Position numbers and translations under genes: made by a program. Shown here piece by piece: positions 17,487-25,279 of a stretch of 64,000 bases of DNA. The stretch covers positions 2,072,501 to 2,136,500 of the forward strand of contig NZ_JAQGPL010000001.1 of assembly GCF_028826105.1 (NCBI RefSeq). Reading direction: 5' to 3'. A model generated the notes under the pieces. The model had not been told where the DNA came from, ran no database searches, and saw only the letters and a list, made by a program, of their open reading frames with translations. How positions within the stretch are numbered: position 1 is the stretch's first letter; each line of letters opens with the position of its first letter. This stretch comes from Paenibacillus humicola (GTDB lineage: Bacteria; Bacillota; Bacilli; Paenibacillales; Paenibacillaceae).

Positions 17487-17632
17487 AAGGTCGTACTCCT
17501 CCTCCGATTAACAGAGATTATTATAGCATAATTCGCCAAGGGAAGGCAGAATTGGGGGGTATTTTGTCCGAATGCCGGCCGGCGCCGCCCGCTGTCAGGG
17601 ACTTTGGACCGCCTTTAAAGACGGGACATTGA
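17487..17632. other. Intergenic stretch before the tyrS-like relic
   Basis: This holds the PBP ribosome binding site and no credible gene. A TTGACT (17629-17634) and TATAAA (17653-17658) pair with an 18-base gap could act as a plus-strand promoter reading into the relic. I could not recognise further tyrS-like sequence in any frame here. Confidence 0.4.
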
Positions 17633-17767
17633 CTTGTTTCCGATCGGCGTGGTATAAAAGGCGAGCTCAAAGTCGATGATCCCGCTGTCGACGTGACGCC
17701 TCGGGACGGCGACGTCATCCAGATCGGCAAACGTAAATTCGCCAAGCTCAAAATCGAAAGGATTTAG
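17633..17767 (+). pseudogene. Relic resembling the C-terminal S4 end of tyrosyl-tRNA synthetase
   Basis: An open frame with no start codon runs from after a TGA at 17630 to TAG at 17765. It encodes a 44-residue tail containing PRDGDVIQIGKRKFAKLKI. That fits the end of the S4 RNA-binding domain of TyrZ-type tyrosyl-tRNA synthetases, which close with a DGDV-x-Q-x-GKRKF pattern. tyrS lies near acsA and rpsD in B. subtilis, so the position fits as well. The catalytic domain is completely missing. The call is by recognition of a short segment and would need a protein search to confirm. Confidence 0.55.
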
Positions 17768-17840
17768 GTTCGTTCAAGGAACGACGCCGGCGGCCGCACC
17801 GGTTTTCCGCCTGAAGAGACAGGCTTCGGGAAAATGTGAC

Positions 17841-17865
17841 GAAACTTTGACAGCCCGGGCGCGTA
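17841..17865 (+). promoter_or_regulatory. Sigma-W-like promoter for the NfeD-flotillin operon
   Basis: GAAAC at 17841-17845 and CGTA at 17862-17865 are separated by 16 bases, the pattern of Bacillus ECF sigma-W promoters. It lies about 60 bases before the NfeD-like start. The homologous yuaF-floT operon of B. subtilis is sigma-W controlled. Confidence 0.6.
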
Positions 17866-17923
17866 TTTATTATCCGGGACGTCTTCAAAGATTTGGATGA
17901 TTCGGAAGAAGGGAGGGGACGCC

Positions 17924-18451
17924 GTGGAGACGCTTTTTTTGGCCTGTCTTGCCGGCGGCGTATTGTTTACCGTCGTGACGGCCGTTTTCGGCGATCTATT
18001 CGGTTCGCTGCATGACGGCGCACTCGATTTTCTCTCATTCGACGGCCATCATGCCTTCCACCCGATGCCTATCGTCGGCGGCATTACCGTTTTCGGCGGC
18101 GCCGGCTGGCTGCTTGAGCGGTACGGCTCGTTCGGGGGATGGGCGGTCGTGCTGCTGGCCGCCTGCTGCGCGGTCCTGTCGGGCATCGCCGTCTATTTCC
18201 TGTATATCCGTCCGATGGAGCGAAGCGAGAATTCGACGGGGTATTCGCTCGCCGAACTTTCCGGAGCGATGGCGGAAGTGCTGGTGCCGATTCCGGTAAC
18301 GGGCTACGGCGAGGTGCTGGTGAGGACGGTTTCCGGCGTCTCCGGGCAGATTGCCGCCAGCTTCGACGGCAAGGCGATTCCGTCCGGCGAACGCGTCGTC
18401 GTTGTCGAGGTGAAGGACGGTACGCTGTATGTGTCCAAACTGGAGATGTAA
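17924..18451 (+). CDS. NfeD-like membrane protein (YuaF type)
   Basis: This 175-residue protein has about three membrane helices in the first 105 residues, then a small soluble beta domain (about 115-175) of the NfeD OB-fold type, with VLVRTVSGVSGQIAASFDGK and ERVVVVEVKDGTLYVSKLE. These proteins are partners of flotillins in membrane microdomains, and a flotillin gene follows 86 bases downstream. The GTG at 17924 (VETLFLACLAGG) is chosen because gggagggg lies six bases upstream. The ATG at 17897 has no such site. The sigma-W-like promoter suggests induction by envelope stress. Confidence 0.88.
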   Translation: METLFLACLAGGVLFTVVTAVFGDLFGSLHDGALDFLSFDGHHAFHPMPIVGGITVFGGAGWLLERYGSFGGWAVVLLAACCAVLSGIAVYFLYIRPMERSENSTGYSLAELSGAMAEVLVPIPVTGYGEVLVRTVSGVSGQIAASFDGKAIPSGERVVVVEVKDGTLYVSKLEM

Positions 18452-18537
18452 GTCAAGGTCGTCGTACCCAGCAGAGAAACAGAAGTAAAGAGAACGGCTG
18501 AGAAAACAGAGAGATTAGAGAGAGGAGCATTTTAATT

Positions 18538-20079
18538 ATGATGCCTGATTTTTTGACTGTACCGATTATTGTCGTCGCCGTTATTATCGTGCTCGGAATT
18601 GCGTTCTGGGCCCGGTACAAGACGGTCGGTCCGGACGAAGCGATGATCGTGACGGGGTCGTTTTTGGGGAGCCGAAACGTCGACGTGGATGAATCCGGCC
18701 GCAAGATCAAAATCGTCCGGGGCGGCGGCGCGTTTATTTTGCCGATTTTCCAGAAGGCCGAGTTTCTGTCGCTGCTTTCGCACAAGCTTGACGTATCGAC
18801 GCCGGAGGTGTATACGGAGCAGGGTGTGCCGGTTATGGCCGACGGCGTGGCGATCATCAAAATCGGCGGCGCGGTCGAAGACGTAGCTACGGCGGCCGAA
18901 CAGTTTATGGGCAAACCGACCGAATCGCTGAAGGGCGAGGCGCAGGAGGTGCTCGAAGGTCACCTGCGCGCCATACTCGGCTCGATGACGGTCGAAGAGG
19001 TGTACCGCAACCGCGACAAATTTGCGCAGGAGGTTCAGGGCGTCGCCGCGCGCGATCTGAAGAAAATGGGGCTGCAGATCGTTTCCTTCACCATTAAGGA
19101 CTTGCGCGACAAGCACGGCTACCTGGATGCGCTCGGCAAGCCGAGAATCGCCGCGGTCAAGCGGGACGCCGATATCGCCGAAGCCGAAGCGGTGCGCGAT
19201 TCGCGAATCCAGAAGGCGCGCGCCGAGGAGGAAGGGCAGAAGGCCGAGCTGCTTCGCGACACGAACATTGCGGAAGCGGCCAAGGCGAAGGAGCTGAAAG
19301 TGGCGGCCTTCAAGAAGGATCAGGATATGGCGAAGGCGGAAGCCGACCAGGCCTATGCCGTTCAGGAAGCGCGCTCCAAGCAGAGCGTCGTCGAGGAGCA
19401 GATGCGCGTCGAACTCGTCCGCAAGGAACGGGAGATCGATCTGGAAGCGAAAGAGATTTTGCGGCGCGAGAAGCAGTATGACGCGGAAGTGAAAAAGAAG
19501 GCGGACGCCGACCGTTATGCGGTGGAGCAGGCGGCCGAAGCCGAAAAAGCAAAACGGATGACGGAGGCCGACGCCATGAAGTACCATATTGAGGCGGAAG
19601 CGAAGGCAAACGCCGAGCAGAAGCGCCTCGAAGGCCTTGCGATCGCCGAAGCCGAGCGGGCGAAAGGCACGGCCGAGGCCGAGGTTACGCGCCTGCGGGG
19701 GCTGGCCGAAGCCGAAGCGAAGGATAAGCTTGCGCAGGCGTTCGAGAAATTCGGCGAAGCCGCCGTGCTCGACATCATCGCGAAAATGCTTCCGGAGCTG
19801 GCGGGCAAGGTCGCCGAGCCGATCAAAGGCATCGACAAGCTGACCGTCGTCGATACCGGTCACGGCGAAGGCGCGGCTCGCCTCAGCAACTATGTCACCT
19901 CGCTCATGGCAACGGCGCCGGAAATGCTGAAGAGCGTATCGGGCCTGGACGTAAGCGCGCTTATCAAGGGCTTGACGTCGAGGGCGCCTGCTCCGTCGGC
20001 CCCTCTGTCCGCGCCGATATCCGCTCCTATACCCGCACCGATTGCCGCAGCAGCCGAGCTGCCGAAAGCCGAATCGTAA
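18538..20079 (+). CDS. floT: Flotillin FloT
   Basis: This is a 513-residue flotillin/SPFH protein, close in length to B. subtilis FloT (YuaG). It has an N-terminal membrane hairpin (VPIIVVAVIIVLGIAFWARY), an SPFH domain up to about residue 200 and a long Ala/Glu/Lys-rich coiled coil (residues about 205-400) rich in EAEA repeats. A flotillin C-terminal domain and an Ala/Pro/Ser-rich end (APSAPLSAPISAPIPAPIAA) follow. Flotillins scaffold functional membrane microdomains and affect fluidity and secretion. The ribosome binding site is agaggagc. It is co-transcribed with the NfeD partner upstream. Confidence 0.95.
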   Translation: MMPDFLTVPIIVVAVIIVLGIAFWARYKTVGPDEAMIVTGSFLGSRNVDVDESGRKIKIVRGGGAFILPIFQKAEFLSLLSHKLDVSTPEVYTEQGVPVMADGVAIIKIGGAVEDVATAAEQFMGKPTESLKGEAQEVLEGHLRAILGSMTVEEVYRNRDKFAQEVQGVAARDLKKMGLQIVSFTIKDLRDKHGYLDALGKPRIAAVKRDADIAEAEAVRDSRIQKARAEEEGQKAELLRDTNIAEAAKAKELKVAAFKKDQDMAKAEADQAYAVQEARSKQSVVEEQMRVELVRKEREIDLEAKEILRREKQYDAEVKKKADADRYAVEQAAEAEKAKRMTEADAMKYHIEAEAKANAEQKRLEGLAIAEAERAKGTAEAEVTRLRGLAEAEAKDKLAQAFEKFGEAAVLDIIAKMLPELAGKVAEPIKGIDKLTVVDTGHGEGAARLSNYVTSLMATAPEMLKSVSGLDVSALIKGLTSRAPAPSAPLSAPISAPIPAPIAAAAELPKAES

Positions 20080-20200
20080 ACCGGTTCTCGCGGGCACGGA
20101 GAAGTAGAAACGGCTGACGCCGTCCATTGGCGGCGGAACTCGTTTCATCCTTTCGGCCGATAGCGAAAGCAAGGCGAAAGTATTATAACTCTACTCGCAT

Positions 20201-20236
20201 AAAAAAAACCGTCCAAGGAAAATCCTTGGACGGTTT
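20201..20236. terminator. Terminator of rpsD, also facing floT
   Basis: CCGTCCAAGG and CCTTGGACGG form the stem. The minus strand ends in eight T, giving an efficient terminator for rpsD. The plus strand has only four T. Confidence 0.9.
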
Positions 20237-20240
20237 TGCA

Positions 20241-20840
20241 TTAACGGCTGTAAAACTCGACGATTTGCTTCTCGTCGATTTCTTGCGGAAGCTCGGCGCG
20301 TTCCGGGAGACGAACGTAACGGCCTTCAACGGCGTTGTCGTTGAATTCCAGGTAGTTCGGCAGGAAGTTGCGGCCTTCCAGCGCTTCCTTGATCGATTTC
20401 TGGCTGCGGCTGCGCTCGCGCAGGCCGATGACGTCGCCGACGGAAACCGTATACGAAGCGATGTCGACTTTCTTGCCGTTTACCGTTACGTGGCCGTGCG
20501 ATACGAGCTGGCGGGCGCCGGCGCGGGAATTCGCGAGACCGAGACGATAAACGAGGTTGTCCAAACGGCTTTCGAGCAGGATCATGAAGTTTTCACCGGA
20601 GATCCCTTTCATTTTGGACGCTTTGTCGAACAGGTTGCGGAATTGCTTCTCGTTCACGCCGTACATGTGACGAAGCTTTTGCTTTTCTTGAAGCTGAACG
20701 CCGTAACCGCTCAATTTTTTGCGCTGCGTCGGGCCGTGCTGTCCCGGCGGAAATGCGCGTTTCAATTCTTTGCCCGTTCCGCTCAGCGAAATGCCGAGGC
20801 GGCGGCTCAATTTAAACTTGGGCCCTGTATATCTGGACAT
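20241..20840 (-). CDS. rpsD: 30S ribosomal protein S4
   Basis: This 199-residue S4 is a 16S rRNA-binding assembly protein of the 30S subunit. The N-terminus [16 protein letters not shown], the [15 protein letters not shown] segment and the S4 RNA-binding domain ([33 protein letters not shown]) are all present. The N-terminal Cys zinc ligands found in some S4 proteins are absent. It is transcribed alone from a strong promoter 170 bases upstream. In Bacillus, S4 represses its own mRNA through the leader, and this gene also has a long leader. Confidence 0.98.
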   Translation of the reverse strand: MSRYTGPKFKLSRRLGISLSGTGKELKRAFPPGQHGPTQRKKLSGYGVQLQEKQKLRHMYGVNEKQFRNLFDKASKMKGISGENFMILLESRLDNLVYRLGLANSRAGARQLVSHGHVTVNGKKVDIASYTVSVGDVIGLRERSRSQKSIKEALEGRNFLPNYLEFNDNAVEGRYVRLPERAELPQEIDEKQIVEFYSR

Positions 20841-21010
20841 GTGTCGAAAAACTCCTTCTTCAAATGGGAAGTTTGAAAATGGGTGTTTCGCCGGCTGCTG
20901 ACTGCGCTTGATCCGAAATCAAATCCTGACGGGCATGTTCAGCCGCAGTCCCGTCAGCGCCAGCCGCCGTGAGGGTGACACAAAACTCCTCCCAATATTC
21001 AACTATAAAT
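20841..21010 (-). promoter_or_regulatory. rpsD mRNA leader, candidate S4 autoregulatory region
   Basis: About 165 bases of untranslated leader separate the rpsD promoter from the start codon. It is GC-rich, with complementary segments such as GCTGACGGGACTGCGGC and GCCCGTCAG, and ends in the ribosome binding site AAGGAG. Firmicute rpsD leaders bind S4 as a feedback control. I can see the length and pairing potential but did not fold it or match it to a known model. Confidence 0.45.
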
Positions 21011-21038
21011 ATTATATATATTCGCCTGTCGTTGTCAA
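21011..21038 (-). promoter_or_regulatory. Sigma-A promoter for rpsD
   Basis: On the minus strand, TTGACA (21038-21033) and TATAAT (21016-21011) are both perfect consensus hexamers with a 16-base gap. The -10 lies in a TA-rich stretch. Confidence 0.8.
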
Positions 21039-21203
21039 GCGCGCTTTGCTTTCGATAGCAGCGAGATTTTGCGGATATCAGAAGCAGCAGCAGATAAAAG
21101 GATCCGAATAAGCCCGTTCCTTGCTTTCCCGGACTGCCGCATAAAGCGGACGGAAGAAACAGACGCTAAACGAAAAATTTCTTTCGCAGGGAGGGAAACC
21201 CGA

Positions 21204-21923
21204 ATGAAAAAAACAATGGTGTCAGCGGCGGCGGCCGTTCTGCTGCTGACCGGATGCGCGAGCGGTTCTTCCGGTAAAACGCCGAAGGAGCTGCTGGCGC
21301 TTTCCATCTCGGGCTTGACGGGCGTCGACCATTACCGGTTTGCCGGAACTGCCGCCGTATCGGTCGACGGCGCCGAGGAACAACCGGTCGCGTTCCAGGG
21401 AACCGTGAAGGACCATAACGACATTGAAGTGCAGACAAGCGGCGACAAGCCGGTTCCCGGAATCGGGCACCCGCTGGAGCTGCTGAAATCGATCGAAGCC
21501 TCGGCGAGCCGCACGGAGCTGGCAGCCGATCGTTCGGGCAATCGGACGGCGGTGCTTCATATCCAGGCGGACGAAGCGAAAACGGGGAAGCTGTGGGCCG
21601 ACCGGATTCGCGGCGAGTTTGCCCGCTTGGAGCGCCGGGTGCCCGCACTTTCCGGCTTGCAGAGCTTGAGCGGCGGGAAAGGTCGCGAGCTGCAGGCGGC
21701 GTACGAACGGGAATGGAAGCAGGAGCTCGATCGCTCCCGGGCCCGGCTCGACGGGATGCTGAAGACGCTTCGGGTCAACGCCGATTATACGCTCGTCGTC
21801 GACCGGACGAAGCTGCTGCCGATGCGGCTTCAGGAGCATGCGGAGCTGCGGTATTTCGCGGACGGGGCCGAACGGAGCGAGGTGCGGACGACCGATATGA
21901 CGTTTGCGGCCGGCAAAAGATGA
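21204..21923 (+). CDS. Putative lipoprotein of unknown function
   Basis: I do not recognise the family. The 239-residue protein starts MKKTMVSAAAAVLLLTGC, a short lipoprotein signal with lipidated Cys18. The mature part is mostly soluble with a helical, charged middle (about residues 140-195), followed by LLPMRLQEHAELRYF. This general pattern, together with early residues such as LTGVDHYRFAGTAAV, recalls lipoproteins of the LolA/LppX-like fold, but that is only a suggestion. The ATG at 21204 follows cagggaggg. The open frame upstream to 21069 has no signal-like start. The gene is monocistronic. Confidence 0.8.
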   Translation: MKKTMVSAAAAVLLLTGCASGSSGKTPKELLALSISGLTGVDHYRFAGTAAVSVDGAEEQPVAFQGTVKDHNDIEVQTSGDKPVPGIGHPLELLKSIEASASRTELAADRSGNRTAVLHIQADEAKTGKLWADRIRGEFARLERRVPALSGLQSLSGGKGRELQAAYEREWKQELDRSRARLDGMLKTLRVNADYTLVVDRTKLLPMRLQEHAELRYFADGAERSEVRTTDMTFAAGKR

Positions 21924-22039
21924 AGCGGTTGAACGGCACGTCCGGCAATCGTGCATCGCTCGGAAAAACATGGTAGGATGATGAAGAAAGGCTCGTTACC
22001 ATGCGGTCCAATCAACATATACGGGAGGGTGAGCGTACG

Positions 22040-23155
22040 ATGCGCGACAGCCGTTTGCAGACGCTGGCAGCCAATCTGGTGCAGTATTCCATCGACGTCA
22101 AGCCGGGAGAAAATATTTTAATTGAAATGATCGGCTCGGAGCGGGAGCTGGTGAAATGCCTGATCGAAGAGGTGGCCAAACGGGGAGGACGACCGTTCGT
22201 CGAAACGAATGACCGGTCCGTTTTGCGCACGATGCTGATGCATGCGACAAAAGAGCAGATTGAGCTGTGGGCTTCGTTCGACCTGAGGCGGATGGAGGCG
22301 ATGCACGGCTATATCGGGATCCGTGCCGGCGAGAACGCAAGCGAGCTTGCCGATGTGCCGAGAGAAAATATGCGGCTGTACGAGCAGCTTTACAGCCACC
22401 CTATACATTTGGAACGGCGGGTGAAGCATACGAAATGGGTCGTGCTGCGGTATCCGAACCATGCGATGGCGCAGCTCGCCAATATGAGCACGGAAGCTTT
22501 CGAGCATTTTTATTTCAACGTTTGCAATTTGGACTACTCGAAAATGGATAAGGCGATGGATCCGCTCAAGGAGCTGATGGATCGGACGGATCGCGTGCGG
22601 ATTGTCGGCCCGGGCACCGATTTGTCGTTCTCGATCAAAGGCATCGGTTCGAAAAAATGCTCCGGGCACCGCAATATACCGGACGGGGAGCTGTTTACTT
22701 CGCCGGTGCGCGATACCGTGCAGGGGACGATCGCCTACAATACGCCTTCCGTTCATTCCGGATTTACGTTTGAAAATATTTCGTTCACCTTCAAAGACGG
22801 CAAAATCGTCGAAGCGTCAAGCAACGATACGGACCGAATCAACCACATTTTGGATACGGACGAAGGCGCGCGGTATATCGGGGAATTCAGCCTCGGCTTT
22901 AACCCGTATATTCTTCATCCGATGAAAGACACGCTGTTCGACGAGAAGATCGCAGGAAGCCTTCATTTCACCCCGGGTCAATCGTACGAGGAGACGGATA
23001 ACGGCAACCGTTCGGCCGTCCATTGGGACCTGGTGCTGATTCAGCGTCCGGAATACGGCGGGGGCGAGGTTTATTTCGACGACCGGCTGATCCGCAAGGA
23101 CGGATTGTTCGTCATCCCCGAGCTGGAGGGGCTCAATCCCGAAAAATTGAAGTAA
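22040..23155 (+). CDS. M29-family aminopeptidase (AmpS type)
   Basis: This 371-residue metallopeptidase belongs to the thermophilic aminopeptidase (M29) family and releases N-terminal residues from peptides in the cytoplasm. Motifs include PGENILIEM near the start, the NIPDGELFTSPV metal-site segment, the EFSLGFNP segment and NRSAVHWDLVLIQ near the end. The ATG at 22040 follows cgggaggg. The in-frame ATG at 22001 has no ribosome binding site. The HPr-like gene follows 83 bases downstream with its own promoter. Confidence 0.93.
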   Translation: MRDSRLQTLAANLVQYSIDVKPGENILIEMIGSERELVKCLIEEVAKRGGRPFVETNDRSVLRTMLMHATKEQIELWASFDLRRMEAMHGYIGIRAGENASELADVPRENMRLYEQLYSHPIHLERRVKHTKWVVLRYPNHAMAQLANMSTEAFEHFYFNVCNLDYSKMDKAMDPLKELMDRTDRVRIVGPGTDLSFSIKGIGSKKCSGHRNIPDGELFTSPVRDTVQGTIAYNTPSVHSGFTFENISFTFKDGKIVEASSNDTDRINHILDTDEGARYIGEFSLGFNPYILHPMKDTLFDEKIAGSLHFTPGQSYEETDNGNRSAVHWDLVLIQRPEYGGGEVYFDDRLIRKDGLFVIPELEGLNPEKLK

Positions 23156-23161
23156 AGGCTC

Positions 23162-23190
23162 TTGTAAGCGTCACAAATTCAGGGTATGAT
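23162..23190 (+). promoter_or_regulatory. Candidate sigma-A promoter for the HPr-like gene
   Basis: TTGTAA at 23162-23167 and TATGAT at 23185-23190 are separated by 17 bases, about 50 bases before the start codon. Confidence 0.55.
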
Positions 23191-23238
23191 GTAGAAAAGC
23201 TCTCTAGGTTTGTAACCAACAATTGGAGGGGATTCGTT

Positions 23239-23481
23239 ATGTCCAACAACGCGGCAATCGTAGACATTTCTCAAACGGCTAATAAATTCCGGTCGTCCAT
23301 CGTCCTGCAAGCTGAGAACAAGTATATCGACGTCAAAAGCATTCTCGGCCTGTTCACGACGCTGGTCGGCGGACATTCGTACGAGCTCCACGTCCATGGG
23401 TCGGACGCCGAAGAAGCAAAAGCCGCTATGGCGGAAGTATTTTCCAAGCACAATTTGAATGTGACGATCGTATCCGAATAA
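23239..23481 (+). CDS. HPr-like protein lacking the catalytic-histidine segment
   Basis: This 80-residue protein aligns with HPr from HPr residue 13 onward (QTANKF with QTASKY; VKSILGLFTTLVGG with LKSIMGVMSLGIAK). Ser34 falls on regulatory Ser46. The first strand and the GIHARPA loop are missing, and Asn3 sits where His15 would be. It therefore cannot carry phosphate from Enzyme I as HPr does. It could still be a substrate of HPr kinase, like Crh, though Crh keeps the full fold. The ATG at 23239 has ttggagggg upstream, and no in-frame extension restores the missing part. The HPr fold is known; its function here is inference. Confidence 0.8.
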   Translation: MSNNAAIVDISQTANKFRSSIVLQAENKYIDVKSILGLFTTLVGGHSYELHVHGSDAEEAKAAMAEVFSKHNLNVTIVSE

Positions 23482-23500
23482 ACGGTTCGATCCCGTGAAG

Positions 23501-23530
23501 CGGCCTGCCGGCTCGACCGGCGGGCCGTTT
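23501..23530 (+). terminator. Terminator-like hairpin after the HPr-like gene
   Basis: CGGCCTGCCGG pairs with CCGGCGGGCCG (one G-T pair) around a five-base loop. Only three T follow, so it may be weak. Confidence 0.6.
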
Positions 23531-23602
23531 CGTTTGTCTATCGGAAAGTAACCTCCTTCTGCGCTTTGGACGGGCGGGAACCGGTTCTTGTTCGTTTTGA
23601 CC

Positions 23603-23631
23603 TTGTACATTGCTCCGATTTCGTCTAATAT
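23603..23631 (+). promoter_or_regulatory. Candidate sigma-A promoter for ylaN
   Basis: TTGTAC at 23603-23608 and TAATAT at 23626-23631 are separated by 17 bases, 49 bases before the ylaN start. Confidence 0.5.
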
Positions 23632-23680
23632 AAGGATTATACGAGACCAGCGGCATTACGCACGCGCAAGGGGGAGTACG

Positions 23681-23971
23681 ATGTCTTCGTCCGATGTTCT
23701 CATCCATTTGCATCAAAAGGCGCTCAATCTCCTTCAGGAAGATGCCGATAAAATCGAGAAGCTGATCGAAGTGCAGATGACCAATTTGACGACAAGACAA
23801 TGTCCGCTCTATGAAGAGGTGCTGGACACGCAAATATACGGCTTTTCCCGGGAGGTTGATTTTGCGATCCGGGCGGGGCTGGTAGCCGAACCCGTCGGCA
23901 AGGATATCGTCAGCAGGCTGGAGCGGAATCTCGCCCAGCTGTACGAGGCATTAAGCAGCCGAACGAAGTAG
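23681..23971 (+). CDS. ylaN: YlaN family protein
   Basis: This 96-residue all-helical cytoplasmic protein is a clear member of the YlaN (DUF1507) family: EDADKIEKLIEVQMTNLT, then CPLYEEVLDTQ and GFSREVDFAIRAGL. In B. subtilis YlaN is needed under iron limitation and has been reported to bind iron and Fur. The Fur-box siderophore locus in this window makes that link relevant. ATG 23681 follows aaggggga. In B. subtilis ylaN is next to ftsW. Here a Ca2+/H+ exchanger and an Asp23-like gene lie between. Confidence 0.93.
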   Translation: MSSSDVLIHLHQKALNLLQEDADKIEKLIEVQMTNLTTRQCPLYEEVLDTQIYGFSREVDFAIRAGLVAEPVGKDIVSRLERNLAQLYEALSSRTK

Positions 23972-23995
23972 CTTTACTTCGCGGCTGCTTTTTTA
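23953..23995 (+). terminator. Terminator overlapping the ylaN stop codon
   Basis: AAGCAGCCG pairs with CGGCTGCTT outside an inner stem CGAAGTA/TACTTCG, followed by seven T. The ylaN TAG lies in the inner stem. Confidence 0.9.
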
Positions 23996-24002
23996 TTACG
24001 CC

Positions 24003-24031
24003 AAAACCGTCTCCGTTAAGAGACGGTTTGT
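24003..24031 (-). terminator. Terminator after the Ca2+/H+ exchanger gene
   Basis: On the minus strand AACCGTCTC and GAGACGGTT pair around a six-base loop, followed by TTTT. It lies 28 bases after the stop. Confidence 0.75.
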
Positions 24032-24058
24032 TCCAGGCTGTGCGATTGGAAGAGCGGC

Positions 24059-25135
24059 TTATATAAAATAAAAAGCGAGCCCGAGAATGGCGTATACGGC
24101 GATGAGCAGCGCCCCTTCGTACCAGTTCGTCCGGCCGTCCCGCGAAATCGACGTTGCGATAAAGACGGCGACCGCGATCGCGGCTAGCTCGACGGTGCTG
24201 AATACGATATTCATCGTCTCGCCGAACAGCGCGCTGACGAAGATCAGCACCGGGGCGACGAACAGGGCGATCTGCAGGCTGCTGCCTACGGCGATTTCGA
24301 CGGCCGCGCCGATTTTGTTTTTCATTGCCAGCACGACGGCGGCGCTGTGCTCGGCCGCATTGCCGACGATCGCGATCAGGAAGGCGCCGACGAATACTTC
24401 GGATAAGCCGAATTTTTCGGTAAACGTATGCAGCGTATCGACAAGCCATTCGCTCACGAACGCGGTCATGACGGTTGCGATCAGCAGGAACAGCACGGAG
24501 GTCCATTTCGACCAGGCCGCTTCCTCGCCGTGGTCCGGAGACGTGATCTCTTCGTCGGCCAGCACGTCTTTATGGGTAATCATGGAGAAAATGAGCCAGA
24601 GCACGTAAGCGACGATCAGAATGCCGGCGATCGATAAGCTGAGCCATCGGCTCGCCTGAACGTCGAAGTGCTCCGCCGATGTGAAGATGGCGGGAATAAA
24701 CAGCGCGATGACCGCCAAAATCATCAGCGACGAATTATGGCTCGCCAAATGGATGTTGAATTTCTGCTCTTTATATTTCAGCCCGCCGAGGAAAACGCTC
24801 AGTCCGAGAACAAGCAGCAAATTGCCGATGATGGAACCGGTTATGCTCGCTTTGACCATATCGAACAAGCCTTCCTTGACGAGGAATATGGCGATAATGA
24901 GCTCGGCCGCGTTGCCGAACGTCGCGTTCAGAAAACCGCCGAGCCGCTGGCCGGCGTAATGGGCGACGCTTTCCGTCGCTTTGCCGAGAAAGCCGGCTAC
25001 GAACAGGATGGCCGCTGCGGACAGGATGAACTCGGTGACCGCTCCGAAATGCATATAATGCCCGATCGCGCTTAGGACAAACAGGACGATCAAGGCCGCG
25101 AAAAACCATTTTTGCTTCAACTTCCGACACCCCAT
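24059..25135 (-). CDS. cax: Calcium/proton exchanger (CaCA family)
   Basis: This 358-residue membrane protein has about eleven helices and the duplicated alpha-repeat motif of cation/Ca2+ antiporters: GNAAELIIAIFLVKEG in the first half and GNAAEHSAAVVLAMKNK in the second. Each is followed by a helix with GS(I/S)xxN/Q. An acidic loop (ADEEITSPDHGEEAA) separates the halves. It exports Ca2+ in exchange for H+. The start is uncertain: ATG 25135 has no good ribosome binding site, while a TTG at 25120 has GGGGTG nearby. Confidence 0.9.
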   Translation of the reverse strand: MGCRKLKQKWFFAALIVLFVLSAIGHYMHFGAVTEFILSAAAILFVAGFLGKATESVAHYAGQRLGGFLNATFGNAAELIIAIFLVKEGLFDMVKASITGSIIGNLLLVLGLSVFLGGLKYKEQKFNIHLASHNSSLMILAVIALFIPAIFTSAEHFDVQASRWLSLSIAGILIVAYVLWLIFSMITHKDVLADEEITSPDHGEEAAWSKWTSVLFLLIATVMTAFVSEWLVDTLHTFTEKFGLSEVFVGAFLIAIVGNAAEHSAAVVLAMKNKIGAAVEIAVGSSLQIALFVAPVLIFVSALFGETMNIVFSTVELAAIAVAVFIATSISRDGRTNWYEGALLIAVYAILGLAFYFI

Positions 25136-25219
25136 TTTTTGTGCTGGTAAACAATCTGTAGAACACTATAGCGGAAAATGCTGGCTATGTAAACTTGCGG
25201 TTCGATCCGATTCCCCGTC

Positions 25220-25248
25220 TTGCTTTCGGATAAAGGCTTCATTACAAT
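25220..25248 (+). promoter_or_regulatory. Candidate sigma-A promoter for the Asp23-like gene
   Basis: TTGCTT at 25220-25225 and TACAAT at 25243-25248 are separated by 17 bases, 31 bases before the start. Confidence 0.5.
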
Positions 25249-25279
25249 GGAAACATACGGAGAAAGAGGAGTGTGTGGC

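Noticed and set aside
15162..17531. 789-codon plus-strand frame opposite the PBP gene
   Set aside because: Antisense to a PBP with all catalytic motifs; no domain and no ribosome binding site.
17590..17632. T-box-like TTGGACCGCC before the tyrS relic
   Set aside because: It lacks the full TGGNACCGCG core by one base and no specifier stem could be identified.
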